From Stenotrophomonas nitritireducens (lineage in GTDB: Bacteria; Pseudomonadota; Gammaproteobacteria; Xanthomonadales; Xanthomonadaceae): DNA of 62,012 nucleotides. Both the position numbers and the translations under genes were made by a program. Numbering within the stretch: position 1 is the stretch's first letter; every line of letters starts with the position of its first letter. The notes beneath the pieces were generated by a model. The model ran no database searches, was not told where the DNA came from, and saw only the letters and a list, made by a program, of their open reading frames with translations. This document shows, in pieces, positions 46,321 through 57,970 of the stretch. The DNA lies in the NCBI RefSeq assembly GCF_001431425.1, contig NZ_LDJG01000025.1, positions 1 to 62,012 on the forward strand. Direction: 5' to 3'.

Positions 46321-46430
46321 GGGGCCTGGAGCGGATCGATGAGTCGGGAAACGGGGCGATGCGGATGCCGGCGGCGTATAGAGAAAGAGGAACGGGACAC
46401 GGGTCCTCGTTCCTCTTCGCTCGTCCCGCG

Positions 46431-47921
<1,491 letters not shown>

Positions 47922-48051
47922 TTACCCTTGTTCGGGCGCCGATGGCAGGGGGCCGGTGCGACGCAGTGTCGCGCCGGCATATGCCGTTCAGGGGTAAGCA
48001 GGCCGTGCCACCGCTGGCCGGCACCCGCAAACAGCGCCGCGGCTCATGAGG

Positions 48052-48075
48052 CTGCCGGCCAGCGGCCGGCAGTAC
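48052..48075 (-). repeat. GTAG-type palindromic repeat (GTAC variant)
   Basis: On the minus strand, GTACTGCCGGCCGCTGGCCGGCAG is a GTAG-family element with GTAC in place of GTAG and a GCCGGCC/GGCCGGC stem. It lies between guaB and folD, 11 bases beyond the folD stop. A degenerate relative sits at about 48002-48022. Confidence 0.7.
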
Positions 48076-48085
48076 ACGGGCCGGT

Positions 48086-48970
48086 TCAGCCCGCCGCTTC
48101 GGCCGCTTCGATGGTGTTCTGCATCAGCGTGGCCACCGTCATCGGGCCGACGCCGCCCGGCACCGGGGTGATCCAGCTGGCGTGGCGGGACGCCGCTTCG
48201 AAGCCGACGTCGCCGACCAGGCGGCCGTCGTCCAGCCGGTTGATGCCGACGTCGATCACCACCGCGCCCGGCTTGACCCACTCGCCCGGCACCAGCTGCG
48301 GGATGCCCACCGCCACCACCAGGATGTCGGCGTTGCGCACCGCCCGCTCCAGCTCGGCGCGCGGGGTGAACTTGTGGCAGCTGGTGACGGTGCAGCCGGC
48401 GATCAGCAGCTCCAGACCCATCGGCCGGCCAACGTGGTTGCTGACCCCGACGATGGTCGCGTTGCGGCCGCGCACCGGCTGGTCGGTATGCGACAGCAGG
48501 GTGATGATGCCGCGCGGCGTGCACGGACGCAGGCCGAATTCGCGCAGCGCCAGGTGCCCGACGTTCTGCGGGTGGAAGCCGTCCACGTCCTTGCGCGGGT
48601 CGATGCGCTGGATCAGCCGGTTGGCATCGGGGATGCCCGGCAGCGGCAGCTGGATCAGGATGCCGTGGATCTTCGGGTCGGCGTTGAGCTGGTCGATCAG
48701 GTCCAACAGCTGCGCCTCGGTGGTGCCTTCGGGCAGATCGTGGTCGAAGGCCTCGATGCCGACCTTCTCGGCCGCGCGCCGCTTGTTGCGCACGTATACC
48801 GCCGAGGCCGGATCGCCGCCGACCAGCACCACCGCCAGCCCCGGCCGCGAACGCCCGGCCGCGATGCGCGCGTCCACCCGAAGCTTCAGGTCGTCGAGCA
48901 GTTCCTCGGCGATGCGGCGGCCGTCGAGGATGCGGGAAGTCGCCGCGGAGGCTTCGGCAGGCAGGGTCAT
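48086..48970 (-). CDS. folD: bifunctional methylenetetrahydrofolate dehydrogenase / methenyltetrahydrofolate cyclohydrolase
   Basis: FolD (294 residues) interconverts one-carbon folates. The catalytic Lys is in [54 protein letters not shown] and [11 protein letters not shown] are family signatures; the Rossmann dinucleotide motif is [34 protein letters not shown] closes the family. The ATG at 48970 lacks a strong ribosome-binding site; an upstream GTG extension has no homology and is not used. Confidence 0.97.
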   Translation of the reverse strand: MTLPAEASAATSRILDGRRIAEELLDDLKLRVDARIAAGRSRPGLAVVLVGGDPASAVYVRNKRRAAEKVGIEAFDHDLPEGTTEAQLLDLIDQLNADPKIHGILIQLPLPGIPDANRLIQRIDPRKDVDGFHPQNVGHLALREFGLRPCTPRGIITLLSHTDQPVRGRNATIVGVSNHVGRPMGLELLIAGCTVTSCHKFTPRAELERAVRNADILVVAVGIPQLVPGEWVKPGAVVIDVGINRLDDGRLVGDVGFEAASRHASWITPVPGGVGPMTVATLMQNTIEAAEAAG

Positions 48971-49051
48971 GGGCGTGGGGGCGGGAACGGGTTGGCTATT
49001 GTCCCCGATTCGACGCGGCACGACACCCTGCGGCGCGTCCGCCAGCCGCGA

Positions 49052-50191
49052 TCAACCGCGGTGGGCGCAGAACGCGGCGTAGTCGATGTAGCCCGGGAAT
49101 GCGCGACCCGGCGCGCACAGCGGACAATCCGGATCCGGATGCACGCGCGTCTCGCGGAAGCGCATGCCCAGCGCATCGAAGCGCAGCAGGCGCCCGGCCA
49201 GGGGCTCGCCCACGTCCAGCAGCAGTTTGAGCACCTCGGTGGCCTGCATCACCCCGGCCAGCCCCGGCAGCACGCCGAGCACGCCGGCCTCGGCGCAGTT
49301 GGGCGCGAACTCCGGCGGCGGCGGTTCGGGGAACAGGCAGCGGTAGCACGGCGCCTGTCCGCGGCGGCGGCCGGCGTCGAACACGCACACCTGGCCGTCG
49401 AAACGCTCGATCGCGGCGTACACCAGCGGCCGCGCATGCTTGATGCAGGCATCGTTGAGCAGGTAGCGCAGCGGGAAGTTGTCCGAACCATCCAGCACTA
49501 CGTCCACGCCGTCCATCAATGCATCGACGTTGCCCGACGTCACCCGCTCCTGGATCGCCTCCACCTCGATGTGCGGATTCAACGCGAGCAGGCGCTCGCG
49601 CGCCGAATCGACCTTGGCGCAACCCGTCGCCGCGTCGACATGGATGATCTGGCGATGCAGGTTGCTGCGCTCCACCACGTCGTCATCGACGATGCGCAGC
49701 CGCCCCACCCCGGCCGCGGCCAGGTAGAACGCCGCCGGCGCGCCCAGGCCACCGGCACCGACGACCAGCACGCGCGAGCGCTGCAGGCGCCGCTGCCCGG
49801 CCTCGCCCACCTGCGGCAGCAGCAGGTGCCGCGAATAACGGTCGTGGAAATCGCACTCGGCGTCATCGGCCCCGGGCCGCACCAGCGGCAATCCCGCCGC
49901 ACGCCATGCGGCCGTTCCGCCCAGGACCGACGCCAGACGCGTATAGCCAGCGGCCAGCAGCGCAGTTGCCGCATCCGCTGAACGCCTGCCGCTCTGGCAG
50001 ATCAGAACGATCTCCTGCTCCAGCGACGGCAGTGAGAGGGAGGGATCGGCCAGCAACTCGCCCATGGCCACCCCGCGCGCGCCTTCGGCCATGCCGCCGG
50101 CGCGTTCGTGCGCCTGCCGCACGTCGATCACCACCGCGCCGGCCAACTGGCGGGCACGGGCCTGTTCCGGTGTCAGTTCGCGAATGCTCAT
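49052..50191 (-). CDS. moeB: rhodanese-MoeB/ThiF fusion, sulfur-carrier adenylyltransferase
   Basis: A 379-residue E1-like enzyme. Residues about 5-105 are a rhodanese domain with active-site loop ICQSGRRS (the Cys can carry persulfide). Residues about 115-379 are the ThiF/MoeB adenylylation domain: VGAGGLGAPAAFYLAAAGVGRLRIVDDDVVERSNLHRQIIH for ATP binding and DGSDNFPLRYLLNDAC. Zinc-binding CxxC pairs are CYRC and CPLC. It activates MoaD or ThiS and may thiolate it. The rhodanese is N-terminal, unlike the C-terminal one of eukaryotic MOCS3. The ATG at 50191 is used; one at 50209 adds six residues. Confidence 0.88.
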   Translation of the reverse strand: MSIRELTPEQARARQLAGAVVIDVRQAHERAGGMAEGARGVAMGELLADPSLSLPSLEQEIVLICQSGRRSADAATALLAAGYTRLASVLGGTAAWRAAGLPLVRPGADDAECDFHDRYSRHLLLPQVGEAGQRRLQRSRVLVVGAGGLGAPAAFYLAAAGVGRLRIVDDDVVERSNLHRQIIHVDAATGCAKVDSARERLLALNPHIEVEAIQERVTSGNVDALMDGVDVVLDGSDNFPLRYLLNDACIKHARPLVYAAIERFDGQVCVFDAGRRRGQAPCYRCLFPEPPPPEFAPNCAEAGVLGVLPGLAGVMQATEVLKLLLDVGEPLAGRLLRFDALGMRFRETRVHPDPDCPLCAPGRAFPGYIDYAAFCAHRG

Positions 50192-50403
50192 GGCCGGATT
50201 ATCGGCCATGCCTTGCCCGCAGGTCGGGATTCATCCCATCATCCGCGACGCATGAAAGCCGCCGGCAGTGATGTTCGACAGCGGCGATGCGGCATTACGG
50301 AGTTGCGCGGCAATGCCCAGGCGCATGGCCGCGCGCCAGCCCGGATTGGCGCCAAAACGCCGTCGTGGCGTAGCCAGAAGAGCGGCCGCCGTCGATGGCG
50401 GCG

Positions 50404-50433
50404 GCAAACAGAAGGGCGGCCCTGCGGCCGCCC
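50404..50433 (-). terminator. probable terminator downstream of der
   Basis: On the minus strand the stem GGGCGGC/GCCGCCC is followed by TTCTGTTTG, a weak U-rich tail, starting 8 bases past the der stop. The remainder of the 250-base gap to the MoeB gene shows no gene. Confidence 0.6.
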
Positions 50434-50441
50434 CTGCGTGA

Positions 50442-51842
50442 TCACTTTCGACCTTTCACGTGTTTCATCAGGCGCCGCTTGGCCTTGACCTGGCGCTCGG
50501 TCAGCACGTTCTTCTTGCCCTCGTAGGGATTGGCGCCCTCGCGGAACAGGAAGGTCACCGGCGTGCCCACCAGTTTGAAGCGCTTGCGGAAGAAATTTTC
50601 CAGATAGCGCTTGTAGGAATCCGGCAACTCCTTCAGGCGCGTGCCGTGCACGATGAAGGTCGGCGGATTGGTGCCGCCCGGGTGCACGTAGCGCAGCTTG
50701 GAGACATGGCCGCGGATGCTCGGCGGCGGGTTGCTCTCGTAGGCGATTTCCAGCGCCTTGTTCACTTCGCTGGTGCTGAACTCGTGCGTGGCCGAAGCGT
50801 GCGCGCGATGTACCGCGCGGAACAGTTCGCGCAGGCCCGAGCCATGCTTGGCGGAAATGCGCACCACCTCGGCCCAGGGCACGAAGCCGAGCTTGAGCGA
50901 CAGCAGGGTCTCGGCCTGCTCGCGCTGGTAGTCGGTCAGCCCGTCCCACTTGTTGATCGCGATCACCAGCGCCCGCCCGGCATCGAGCACGGCGCCAAGC
51001 ACGCTGGCATCCTGGTCGGTGACGCCCTCGCTGGCATCGAGCATCAGCACCGCGACCTGGCATTCCTCGATCGAGCGCAGCGTCTTGACCACCGAGAACT
51101 TCTCGACGACCTCGTCCACGCGCGACTTGCGGCGCAGGCCGGCGGTGTCGATCAGGCGGTACAGGCGCCCGTCGCGCTCCAGGTCCACCGAGATCGAATC
51201 GCGGGTGGTGCCGGGCACGTCGGAGGCGATCATGCGCTCCTCGCCCAGCAGGCGGTTCACCAGCGTGGACTTGCCGACGTTGGGACGGCCGACGAAGGCG
51301 ATGCGCACGCGCGCCGGGTCGTTGTCCAGGGTCTCGGCCGTGCCTTCTTCCGGCAGGCGTTCGAGGACTTCCGCCAGTAGATCGTCCAGCCCCTGCCGAT
51401 GCGCGGCCGAAACCGTGAGCATCTCGCCGAAACCGTAGCGCGCGAATTCCGAGCGCACCGCATCCTCGTCGGTGCCGTCGATCTTGTTGATCAGCAGCAG
51501 CGTGGGACGCGACAGCTTGCGCAGCCAGGACAGGATCTCGTCGTCCAGCGCCGAGGTGCCGTCGCGGGCATCGACCACGAACAGGATCAGGTCCGCCTCG
51601 GCGGCGGCGGCGCGGGCCTGGCGCGCGGTGGCGCCGGCCAGGCCTTCTTCCTCTTCGGCGATGCCGCCGGTGTCGACGATCAGGAACGGATTGTCCTCGT
51701 CGAGCCGGCACACGCCGTAATTGCGGTCGCGGGTGACGCCGGGCTGGTCGTGGACCAGGGCGTCACGCGTACGCGTCAAGGCATTGAAGATGGTGGACTT
51801 GCCGACATTCGGCCGTCCAACCAGGGCGACCAAAGGCAGCAT
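50442..51842 (-). CDS. der: ribosome biogenesis GTPase Der (EngA)
   Basis: Der (466 residues) has tandem GTPase domains for 50S assembly. Domain 1: [13 protein letters not shown] ([13 protein letters not shown]), NKID. Domain 2: GRPNVGKST again, [14 protein letters not shown]-terminal KH-like domain follows (about 350-440), ending in a basic tail ([15 protein letters not shown]). It closes the block pilW-rodZ-yfgM-bamB-der on the same strand, 12 bases after bamB. Confidence 0.98.
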   Translation of the reverse strand: MLPLVALVGRPNVGKSTIFNALTRTRDALVHDQPGVTRDRNYGVCRLDEDNPFLIVDTGGIAEEEEGLAGATARQARAAAAEADLILFVVDARDGTSALDDEILSWLRKLSRPTLLLINKIDGTDEDAVRSEFARYGFGEMLTVSAAHRQGLDDLLAEVLERLPEEGTAETLDNDPARVRIAFVGRPNVGKSTLVNRLLGEERMIASDVPGTTRDSISVDLERDGRLYRLIDTAGLRRKSRVDEVVEKFSVVKTLRSIEECQVAVLMLDASEGVTDQDASVLGAVLDAGRALVIAINKWDGLTDYQREQAETLLSLKLGFVPWAEVVRISAKHGSGLRELFRAVHRAHASATHEFSTSEVNKALEIAYESNPPPSIRGHVSKLRYVHPGGTNPPTFIVHGTRLKELPDSYKRYLENFFRKRFKLVGTPVTFLFREGANPYEGKKNVLTERQVKAKRRLMKHVKGRK

Positions 51843-51854
51843 CGCTAGGACTCC

Positions 51855-53051
51855 TTAATTCGCCAACCGCCAGGCGGTCAGCTTGCCGTCCACGTTCTGC
51901 ACCAGCAGAACGCCGTCGGCGACGATGGGTTGCGCGATCACCCGGTCGCGCCCGCTTCTTTCGCGGGCGGCCAGGGCGCCGTCGCCCAGATGCAGCCAGT
52001 GCAGGTAACCCTTGTAGTCGCCGACCACGACATAGTCGCCCTGGATCGCCGGACCGGTCACCGAACGCCGTGCCAGCGCCTGCTGCGACCACATCGCCGA
52101 ACCGGAGGTCTTGTCCAGGCCGAAGACCGTGCCCTTGCCGTCGGTCACGACGACATTACCGGACGACACCGCCACGCCGCCGCCGCCGCCGTGATCGCGT
52201 GACCACAGCGGACGGCCGCTCGGGCCCTCGATCGCCATGGTCTCGTTCTTGAAGCTGGTCACATACAGGTTGTTGCCTTCCAGCACCGGCGCGCCATCGA
52301 CGTCGGCCATGCGCTCCAGCTCGGTGCGGCCTTCCGGCGTACCGATGGTCTGTTCCCACAGCGGGCGGCCGTCCTGCATCGCCAGCGCGCTGAGCGTGCC
52401 GTCATCGTTGCCGACGAACAGTACGCCCGGGCCGGCCACCACCGGCGCGTTGCCGCGGACGGTGAGCGAAGGCAGCTCCTGCGCATTGAACCAGCGACGC
52501 TCGCCGCTGGCGGCATCCAGCGCCGTGGTGCGGCCGTCGTTGCTGCGCACGAACACCATGCCCTGCGCCACCGCAGGCGCGGTGATCACTTCGCCCGGCA
52601 CGCGCGCGCGCCATTTCTCGCTGCCATCGGCCGCGTCGAGCGCGATCACCTGCCCATCCAGCGTGCCGATCACGACCAGGCCATCGCCCACGCCCGGGCC
52701 ACCGGAAAGGCGCAGCTTGGCCTTCTTCTTTTCCTTGGCCGGCTTGTATTCCCAGATCTGCTTGCCGGTCTGCAGGTCGAGCGCGTGCACCCCACCCTCC
52801 ACCGCGGCGGCATAAACGCGGCCATCGGCCACGGCCGGAACCTGGCGCACACCGATCCGGCCTTCACCCTTGCCAACGTTTGCCGACCAGATCCTGCCGA
52901 CCTTGAGGGTGGGTTCGAACTTGACCAGTTCAGCCGGTTCCAGCGCCTTCTTGGCCTCGGCGTCCTTGCCGGCGAACCAGCCCTTCACCGTCGAGCAACC
53001 ACTCAGCGCCACCGCGACCAGCGCGATGCCCGCGACATGCTTGAGTTTCAT
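51855..53051 (-). CDS. bamB: outer-membrane assembly lipoprotein BamB
   Basis: BamB (398 residues) is the beta-propeller lipoprotein of the BAM complex that inserts outer-membrane barrels. The signal peptide ends VALSGC with lipid-acceptor Cys19. Repeated propeller blades follow (for example ALDLQTGKQIWEY, ALDAADGSEKWRARV, ALDAASGERRWFN, GLDKTSGSAMWSQ). Its ATG shares a base with the yfgM stop (TGATG), so the two are translationally linked. Confidence 0.97.
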   Translation of the reverse strand: MKLKHVAGIALVAVALSGCSTVKGWFAGKDAEAKKALEPAELVKFEPTLKVGRIWSANVGKGEGRIGVRQVPAVADGRVYAAAVEGGVHALDLQTGKQIWEYKPAKEKKKAKLRLSGGPGVGDGLVVIGTLDGQVIALDAADGSEKWRARVPGEVITAPAVAQGMVFVRSNDGRTTALDAASGERRWFNAQELPSLTVRGNAPVVAGPGVLFVGNDDGTLSALAMQDGRPLWEQTIGTPEGRTELERMADVDGAPVLEGNNLYVTSFKNETMAIEGPSGRPLWSRDHGGGGGVAVSSGNVVVTDGKGTVFGLDKTSGSAMWSQQALARRSVTGPAIQGDYVVVGDYKGYLHWLHLGDGALAARERSGRDRVIAQPIVADGVLLVQNVDGKLTAWRLAN

Positions 53052-53692
53052 CAGATCTTCTCCGCCGCAGGATCGGCGACGGTACCGCCGGCGTCCATCA
53101 GCTTGATTTCGAGCAGGCGGCGTTGCGGAGCGGCCACGTCGAGCTTGGCCAGCGACTGCGCGTACAGGTCGCGCGCCTCTTCGCGCTTGTCCTGCGCCAC
53201 CAGTGCGTCGCCACGGATCTCCAGGCCCGCGCTGTCGTCGGCATTGCCGAGCAGCGCCAGCGCGTCGGCCGGCTTGCCGGTCTCGACCAGCAGGCGGGCG
53301 ATGCGCTGGTCGATCAGCGTCTTGAACTCGCCCTCGACCTTCAACCCGCGCAGGGTCTTGATCGCGTCCTCGTTCTTGCCGGCCTCGACCTGCGCCTTGG
53401 CCAGCTCCAGCGCTGCCAGATCGGCATAGATACCGGCCTTGCTGCCTTCCAGCGCCGCCACTTCCTTGACCGCCTCGTCCAGATTTTTGGACTGCAGGCT
53501 GCGGGAAACGGCATCGTAGCGGCTGTTGGCTTCGGCCAGCCTGCCCACCTGCTCGTTCTGCCACCACCTCCAGCCGCCGATCACGGCCAGCGCAAGCACT
53601 ACTCCGCCAATGATTCCAGCGCCGTTCTGGCGCAGCCAGGTGCGGACACGTTCGCCTTGTTCATGCTCGTCGAGCAGGTCGTCAATCGCCAT
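53051..53692 (-). CDS. yfgM: YfgM-family tetratricopeptide membrane protein
   Basis: A 213-residue inner-membrane chaperone-related protein. One helix (about 27-44, GIIGGVVLALAVIGGWRWW) is followed by periplasmic TPR-like repeats (DAVSRSLQSKNLDEAVKEVAAL, LELAKAQVEAGKNEDAIKTL, GDALVAQDKREEARDLYAQSL). In E. coli, YfgM associates with SecYEG and PpiD. The ATG at 53692 begins the domain cleanly. It lies between the rodZ-like gene and bamB, the order found in gammaproteobacteria, but hisS and ispG are absent here. Confidence 0.93.
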   Translation of the reverse strand: MAIDDLLDEHEQGERVRTWLRQNGAGIIGGVVLALAVIGGWRWWQNEQVGRLAEANSRYDAVSRSLQSKNLDEAVKEVAALEGSKAGIYADLAALELAKAQVEAGKNEDAIKTLRGLKVEGEFKTLIDQRIARLLVETGKPADALALLGNADDSAGLEIRGDALVAQDKREEARDLYAQSLAKLDVAAPQRRLLEIKLMDAGGTVADPAAEKI

Positions 53693-53750
53693 GCGTAACT
53701 CTCGCTCCAATCCTGCCGGGGGAGCCTTGTTGTTTTGATCTGCGCTTGTT

Positions 53751-54596
53751 TCAGTGCGAAACCGGCGCCACGGAGCCGTCAGAGGATACCGTAAAGCGGG
53801 CCACATTATTACCGCTTGTATACGGCGCCAGATCGATGCTGCCACCGTTCTGGCGGAAGTCGACCTCCGAGGCGTTGCCTACTTTCATGCGTCCGACCTG
53901 ACCAGCCGCATAACCGCGCTTCTCACCGGCCCGGACCAGCGCCTTCTCGACGATGGAACCGTCGGGCGCGGAGACCTCCACCCAGCTGTCGCCACGGAAC
54001 TCCAGGGCCAGGCCCGGCGATGCCACGGCAGCCTGCGGCTCCGCCGCCTGCCGCGCGAGCGGCGCCATCGAAGCGATGTAAGGCGCGCGCTCGGGCGCTG
54101 GGCGCGCCGCGGTTTCATCCGCGGCCGTACCGCCGGCATGCTGCGCGGCCGCCAACGACGCCGCATCCGGCACCACGTCCAGCGATGCGGTGCTGGGCGG
54201 GGCATCTCCGAACTTGCTCTGGAAGGCGTACCACACCGGCACCGCGAGCACGGCGGTGATGACCACGTACACCGCCCGGCGACCGAGGCTCTCGGCCAGC
54301 CGGCGGACGCGCGGCGTATGCGTATGACTGACCAGCCTGGGCGGCTCGACCGGCGCGATCCGCGCCTGCTGCAGGAGCCCCCCCAAGTCGACGCCCAGCA
54401 GCCGCGCATAGCTGCGCAGCTGGCCGCGCACGAAGACCGGCGCCCCCAGCCGCTCCCATTGCTCTTCCTCCAGTGCAGCGACTACCTGCACCGGCATGTG
54501 CAACCGCCCGGCGACATCCGCCACCGAAAGACCCGCCGCTTCGCGCGCCCGGCGAAGCTGCTCCCCGCAACCCACCGCCCCCTCAAAAGCGTTCAT
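53751..54596 (-). CDS. rodZ: RodZ-like cytoskeleton/cell-shape protein
   Basis: A 281-residue bitopic protein. The N-terminal helix-turn-helix domain (about 11-78: LRRAREAAGLSVADVAGRLHMP, GAPVFVRGQLRSYARLLGVDL) is of the RodZ HTH_25 type, which contacts MreB. A helix at about 108-125 is followed by a Pro/Ala-rich linker and a periplasmic DUF4115 domain (about 198-275: LALEFRGDSWVEVSAPDGS). The ATG at 54596 is used; a GTG at 54614 is possible. It sits between yfgM and the pilW-like gene. Confidence 0.9.
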   Translation of the reverse strand: MNAFEGAVGCGEQLRRAREAAGLSVADVAGRLHMPVQVVAALEEEQWERLGAPVFVRGQLRSYARLLGVDLGGLLQQARIAPVEPPRLVSHTHTPRVRRLAESLGRRAVYVVITAVLAVPVWYAFQSKFGDAPPSTASLDVVPDAASLAAAQHAGGTAADETAARPAPERAPYIASMAPLARQAAEPQAAVASPGLALEFRGDSWVEVSAPDGSIVEKALVRAGEKRGYAAGQVGRMKVGNASEVDFRQNGGSIDLAPYTSGNNVARFTVSSDGSVAPVSH

Positions 54597-55407
54597 ACCC
54601 GGATCATTGCTCACAATGCATCAGCCCTGGGAATTCGGGGTTGCGCCTGCAGGAAATTCCTCGCGCAACCGCTGCTGGTATCGGCCGACGGCACTCCTGT
54701 CGCCCAGCCGTTCTTCTATCTGAATGGCAAGTTGTAACACGGAAACCGTGGCCGGCGCAGCCGCAAGGCGCCTCTGATAGAAAGCCCGTGCCTCGAAATA
54801 CCGCCCTTGCTGGAACTCGCTGCGCGCCATGGACTCCAGCGCATAGGCGTTGTCCGGTGCCAGCTCGAGCGCCTGCCGCAGATTCTGCCCGGCCCGCTCG
54901 CGCTGCCCCGCATCCAGCGCGCAGCCACCGGCGTTGGCCAATGCATCGGCCCGCTGCTCCTGGTAGCCGGGGTCGGCCACCGCGCGGTCGAACCAGACCA
55001 GGGCCTCGGCCGGGTGCCCGCTGGCGCACAGCCAGGCACCGTAGTTGTTCAATACATCCCCTTGCCGGGGCGCCAGCTCCGCGGCGCGACGATACAGCTC
55101 GCCCGCGGCTTCCATCCTGCCGCGCCGCCCCTCGACCACCGCCTGCATCGTGTAGGCCGCGGGATTGGCTGGCTCGAGCTTCTGCGCCGAACGGGCGTGA
55201 TTGAAAGCGGCATCCAGTTCGCCGCGACCGAACCGGTCTCCGGCCAGCCGCAGCAACTCCTGGTAGCGCAGGCGCGTACGCACCTGCCGGTCATCGTGCA
55301 CGTCGAACGGCTGTGCCATCTGCTGGTCCCAGCGGACCTTGGTCGCCTTGGCGCCATGCCCGCAACCGCCGAGCAGCAGCAGGATCAGCACCGACGCGAG
55401 CAGGCGC

Positions 55408-56625
<1,218 letters not shown>

Positions 56626-56648
56626 GGCTTCAACCTTCTACTTGCTGC

Positions 56649-57074
56649 TCAGCGCGAAACCACTTCGGTGGCGGCGAAGAAGTAGGCGATTTCGATCGCG
56701 GCGTTCTCGACCGAGTCCGAGCCGTGGGCGGCGTTGGCGTCGATGGATTCGGCGAAGTCGGCGCGGATGGTGCCCGGCGCGGCTTCCTTCGGGTTGGTTG
56801 CGCCCAGCAGGTCGCGGTGGGCCAGCACGGCGTTCTCGCCTTCCAGAGCCTGGATCATCACCGGGCCGGAGATCATGAACTCGACCAGCGCGTTGAAGAA
56901 CGGACGCTCGCGGTGCACGGCGTAGAAGCCTTCGGCTTCGCGGCGCGAGAGCTGCTTGTACTTGGCGGCCACGACCTTCAGGCCGGCCTTCTCGAAGCGG
57001 GCGTAGATCTCGCCGATCACGTTCTTGGCGACGGCATCGGGCTTGATGATGGAAAGAGTGCGCTCCAGCGCCAT
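56649..57074 (-). CDS. ndk: nucleoside diphosphate kinase
   Basis: Ndk (141 residues) equalises nucleoside triphosphate pools. The phospho-acceptor His117 is in [34 protein letters not shown] is the N-terminal signature. Length and sequence are typical. The ATG at 57074 has GGAGAATTCCC upstream. A terminator-like hairpin sits 44 bases before the start, so part of its transcription may be attenuated or come from inside that leader. Confidence 0.98.
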   Translation of the reverse strand: MALERTLSIIKPDAVAKNVIGEIYARFEKAGLKVVAAKYKQLSRREAEGFYAVHRERPFFNALVEFMISGPVMIQALEGENAVLAHRDLLGATNPKEAAPGTIRADFAESIDANAAHGSDSVENAAIEIAYFFAATEVVSR

Positions 57075-57117
57075 GGGAATTCTCCGGATTTGGGGCCGGT
57101 CTGGCCCGAGGGTACAT

Positions 57118-57143
57118 GAAAAAAACCCGCGTGCGGACGCGGG
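57118..57143 (-). terminator. intrinsic terminator in the leader upstream of ndk
   Basis: On the minus strand a 6-bp stem, CCCGCG/CGCGGG (57143-57126), with loop TCCGCA is followed by seven T. Nothing upstream on this strand is a gene for at least 120 bases, since the neighbouring regulator is divergent. A -10-like TAGAAT (57172-57167) lies 24 bases upstream, so it would end a very short transcript or attenuate ndk. Confidence 0.7.
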
Positions 57144-57256
57144 CTTAGCCTGAATTGCGGTGGCTAATTCTACCGGGTGCCCCGGGGCTTTGCACAGCGG
57201 CAGATGAATGATGCTGCAAAGCAGCATGACGAGACCAATCCGCCGGGCGTAGCATC

Positions 57257-57270
57257 CAAACAATCGTTTG
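57257..57270. promoter_or_regulatory. PsrA-type operator (CAAAC-N4-GTTTG)
   Basis: CAAACAATCGTTTG matches the PsrA consensus G/CAAAC(N2-4)GTTTG/C exactly. It lies 15 bases before the ATG of the TetR gene, the position expected for autorepression, and could also affect the divergent ndk leader. No second copy precedes the dehydrogenase/hydratase gene. Confidence 0.75.
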
Positions 57271-57285
57271 ATTGACTTCATCGCC

Positions 57286-57939
57286 ATGGGCAAACCCGCC
57301 AGCTTCTCCACCAAGGACCGCATCCTCGGCGCCGCCGAGGAACTGTTCGCCCAGTACGGCTTCGCCGGCACCTCGCTGCGGCAGGTGACCAGCCACGCCG
57401 ACGTCAACATCGCCGCGGTCAACTACCACTTCGGGTCCAAGGAGAACCTGGTCAACGAGGTGTTCCGCCGGCGCATGGACGAGATGACCGCCGCCCGCCT
57501 GGACCAGCTGGAGCAGGCCCGCGCCACCCACCCTGGCGACCTGCGCGCGGTGCTGGCCGCCTTCGTCGAGCCGGCGCTGGCCATGGCCCAGGACCGCCAG
57601 AGTGGCGGTGCCTTCGTCCGCGTGATCGCCCGCGCCTATGCCGAGAAGAACGACAACCTGCGCAAGTTCCTGTCCGACCACTACGGCCATGTGCTGCGCG
57701 AATTCGGCAAGGCCATCGGCATCTGCGTGCCCGGCCTGAGCAAGGAAGAACTGTACTGGCGCCTCGACTTCCTGGCCGGTTCGCTGACCTACGCCATGGC
57801 CGATTTCGGTCTGATCAAGCGCCCGCATGGCATCAGTGAAGCCGCCCACCGCAGCAAGGCCGCCTATGAACTGATCCATTTCGCCGAGGCCGGATTCCGC
57901 GCCAGCGCGCATGGCGCCGCCCCGCCCTCCTCTCCCTGA
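57286..57939 (+). CDS. psrA: TetR-family regulator of fatty-acid degradation, PsrA-type
   Basis: A 217-residue TetR protein. The helix-turn-helix (about 8-55: [46 protein letters not shown]) and a C-terminal ligand domain of the PsrA kind ([25 protein letters not shown]) are present. PsrA senses long-chain fatty acids or acyl-CoA in Pseudomonas and Shewanella. Evidence for the assignment is the family, the consensus operator just upstream and the beta-oxidation genes 31 bases downstream. The ATG at 57286 is used instead of an upstream TTG inside the operator. Confidence 0.84.
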   Translation: MGKPASFSTKDRILGAAEELFAQYGFAGTSLRQVTSHADVNIAAVNYHFGSKENLVNEVFRRRMDEMTAARLDQLEQARATHPGDLRAVLAAFVEPALAMAQDRQSGGAFVRVIARAYAEKNDNLRKFLSDHYGHVLREFGKAIGICVPGLSKEELYWRLDFLAGSLTYAMADFGLIKRPHGISEAAHRSKAAYELIHFAEAGFRASAHGAAPPSSP

Positions 57940-57970
57940 TTCCACCCGGTACCAACAAAGGCCCACCACC

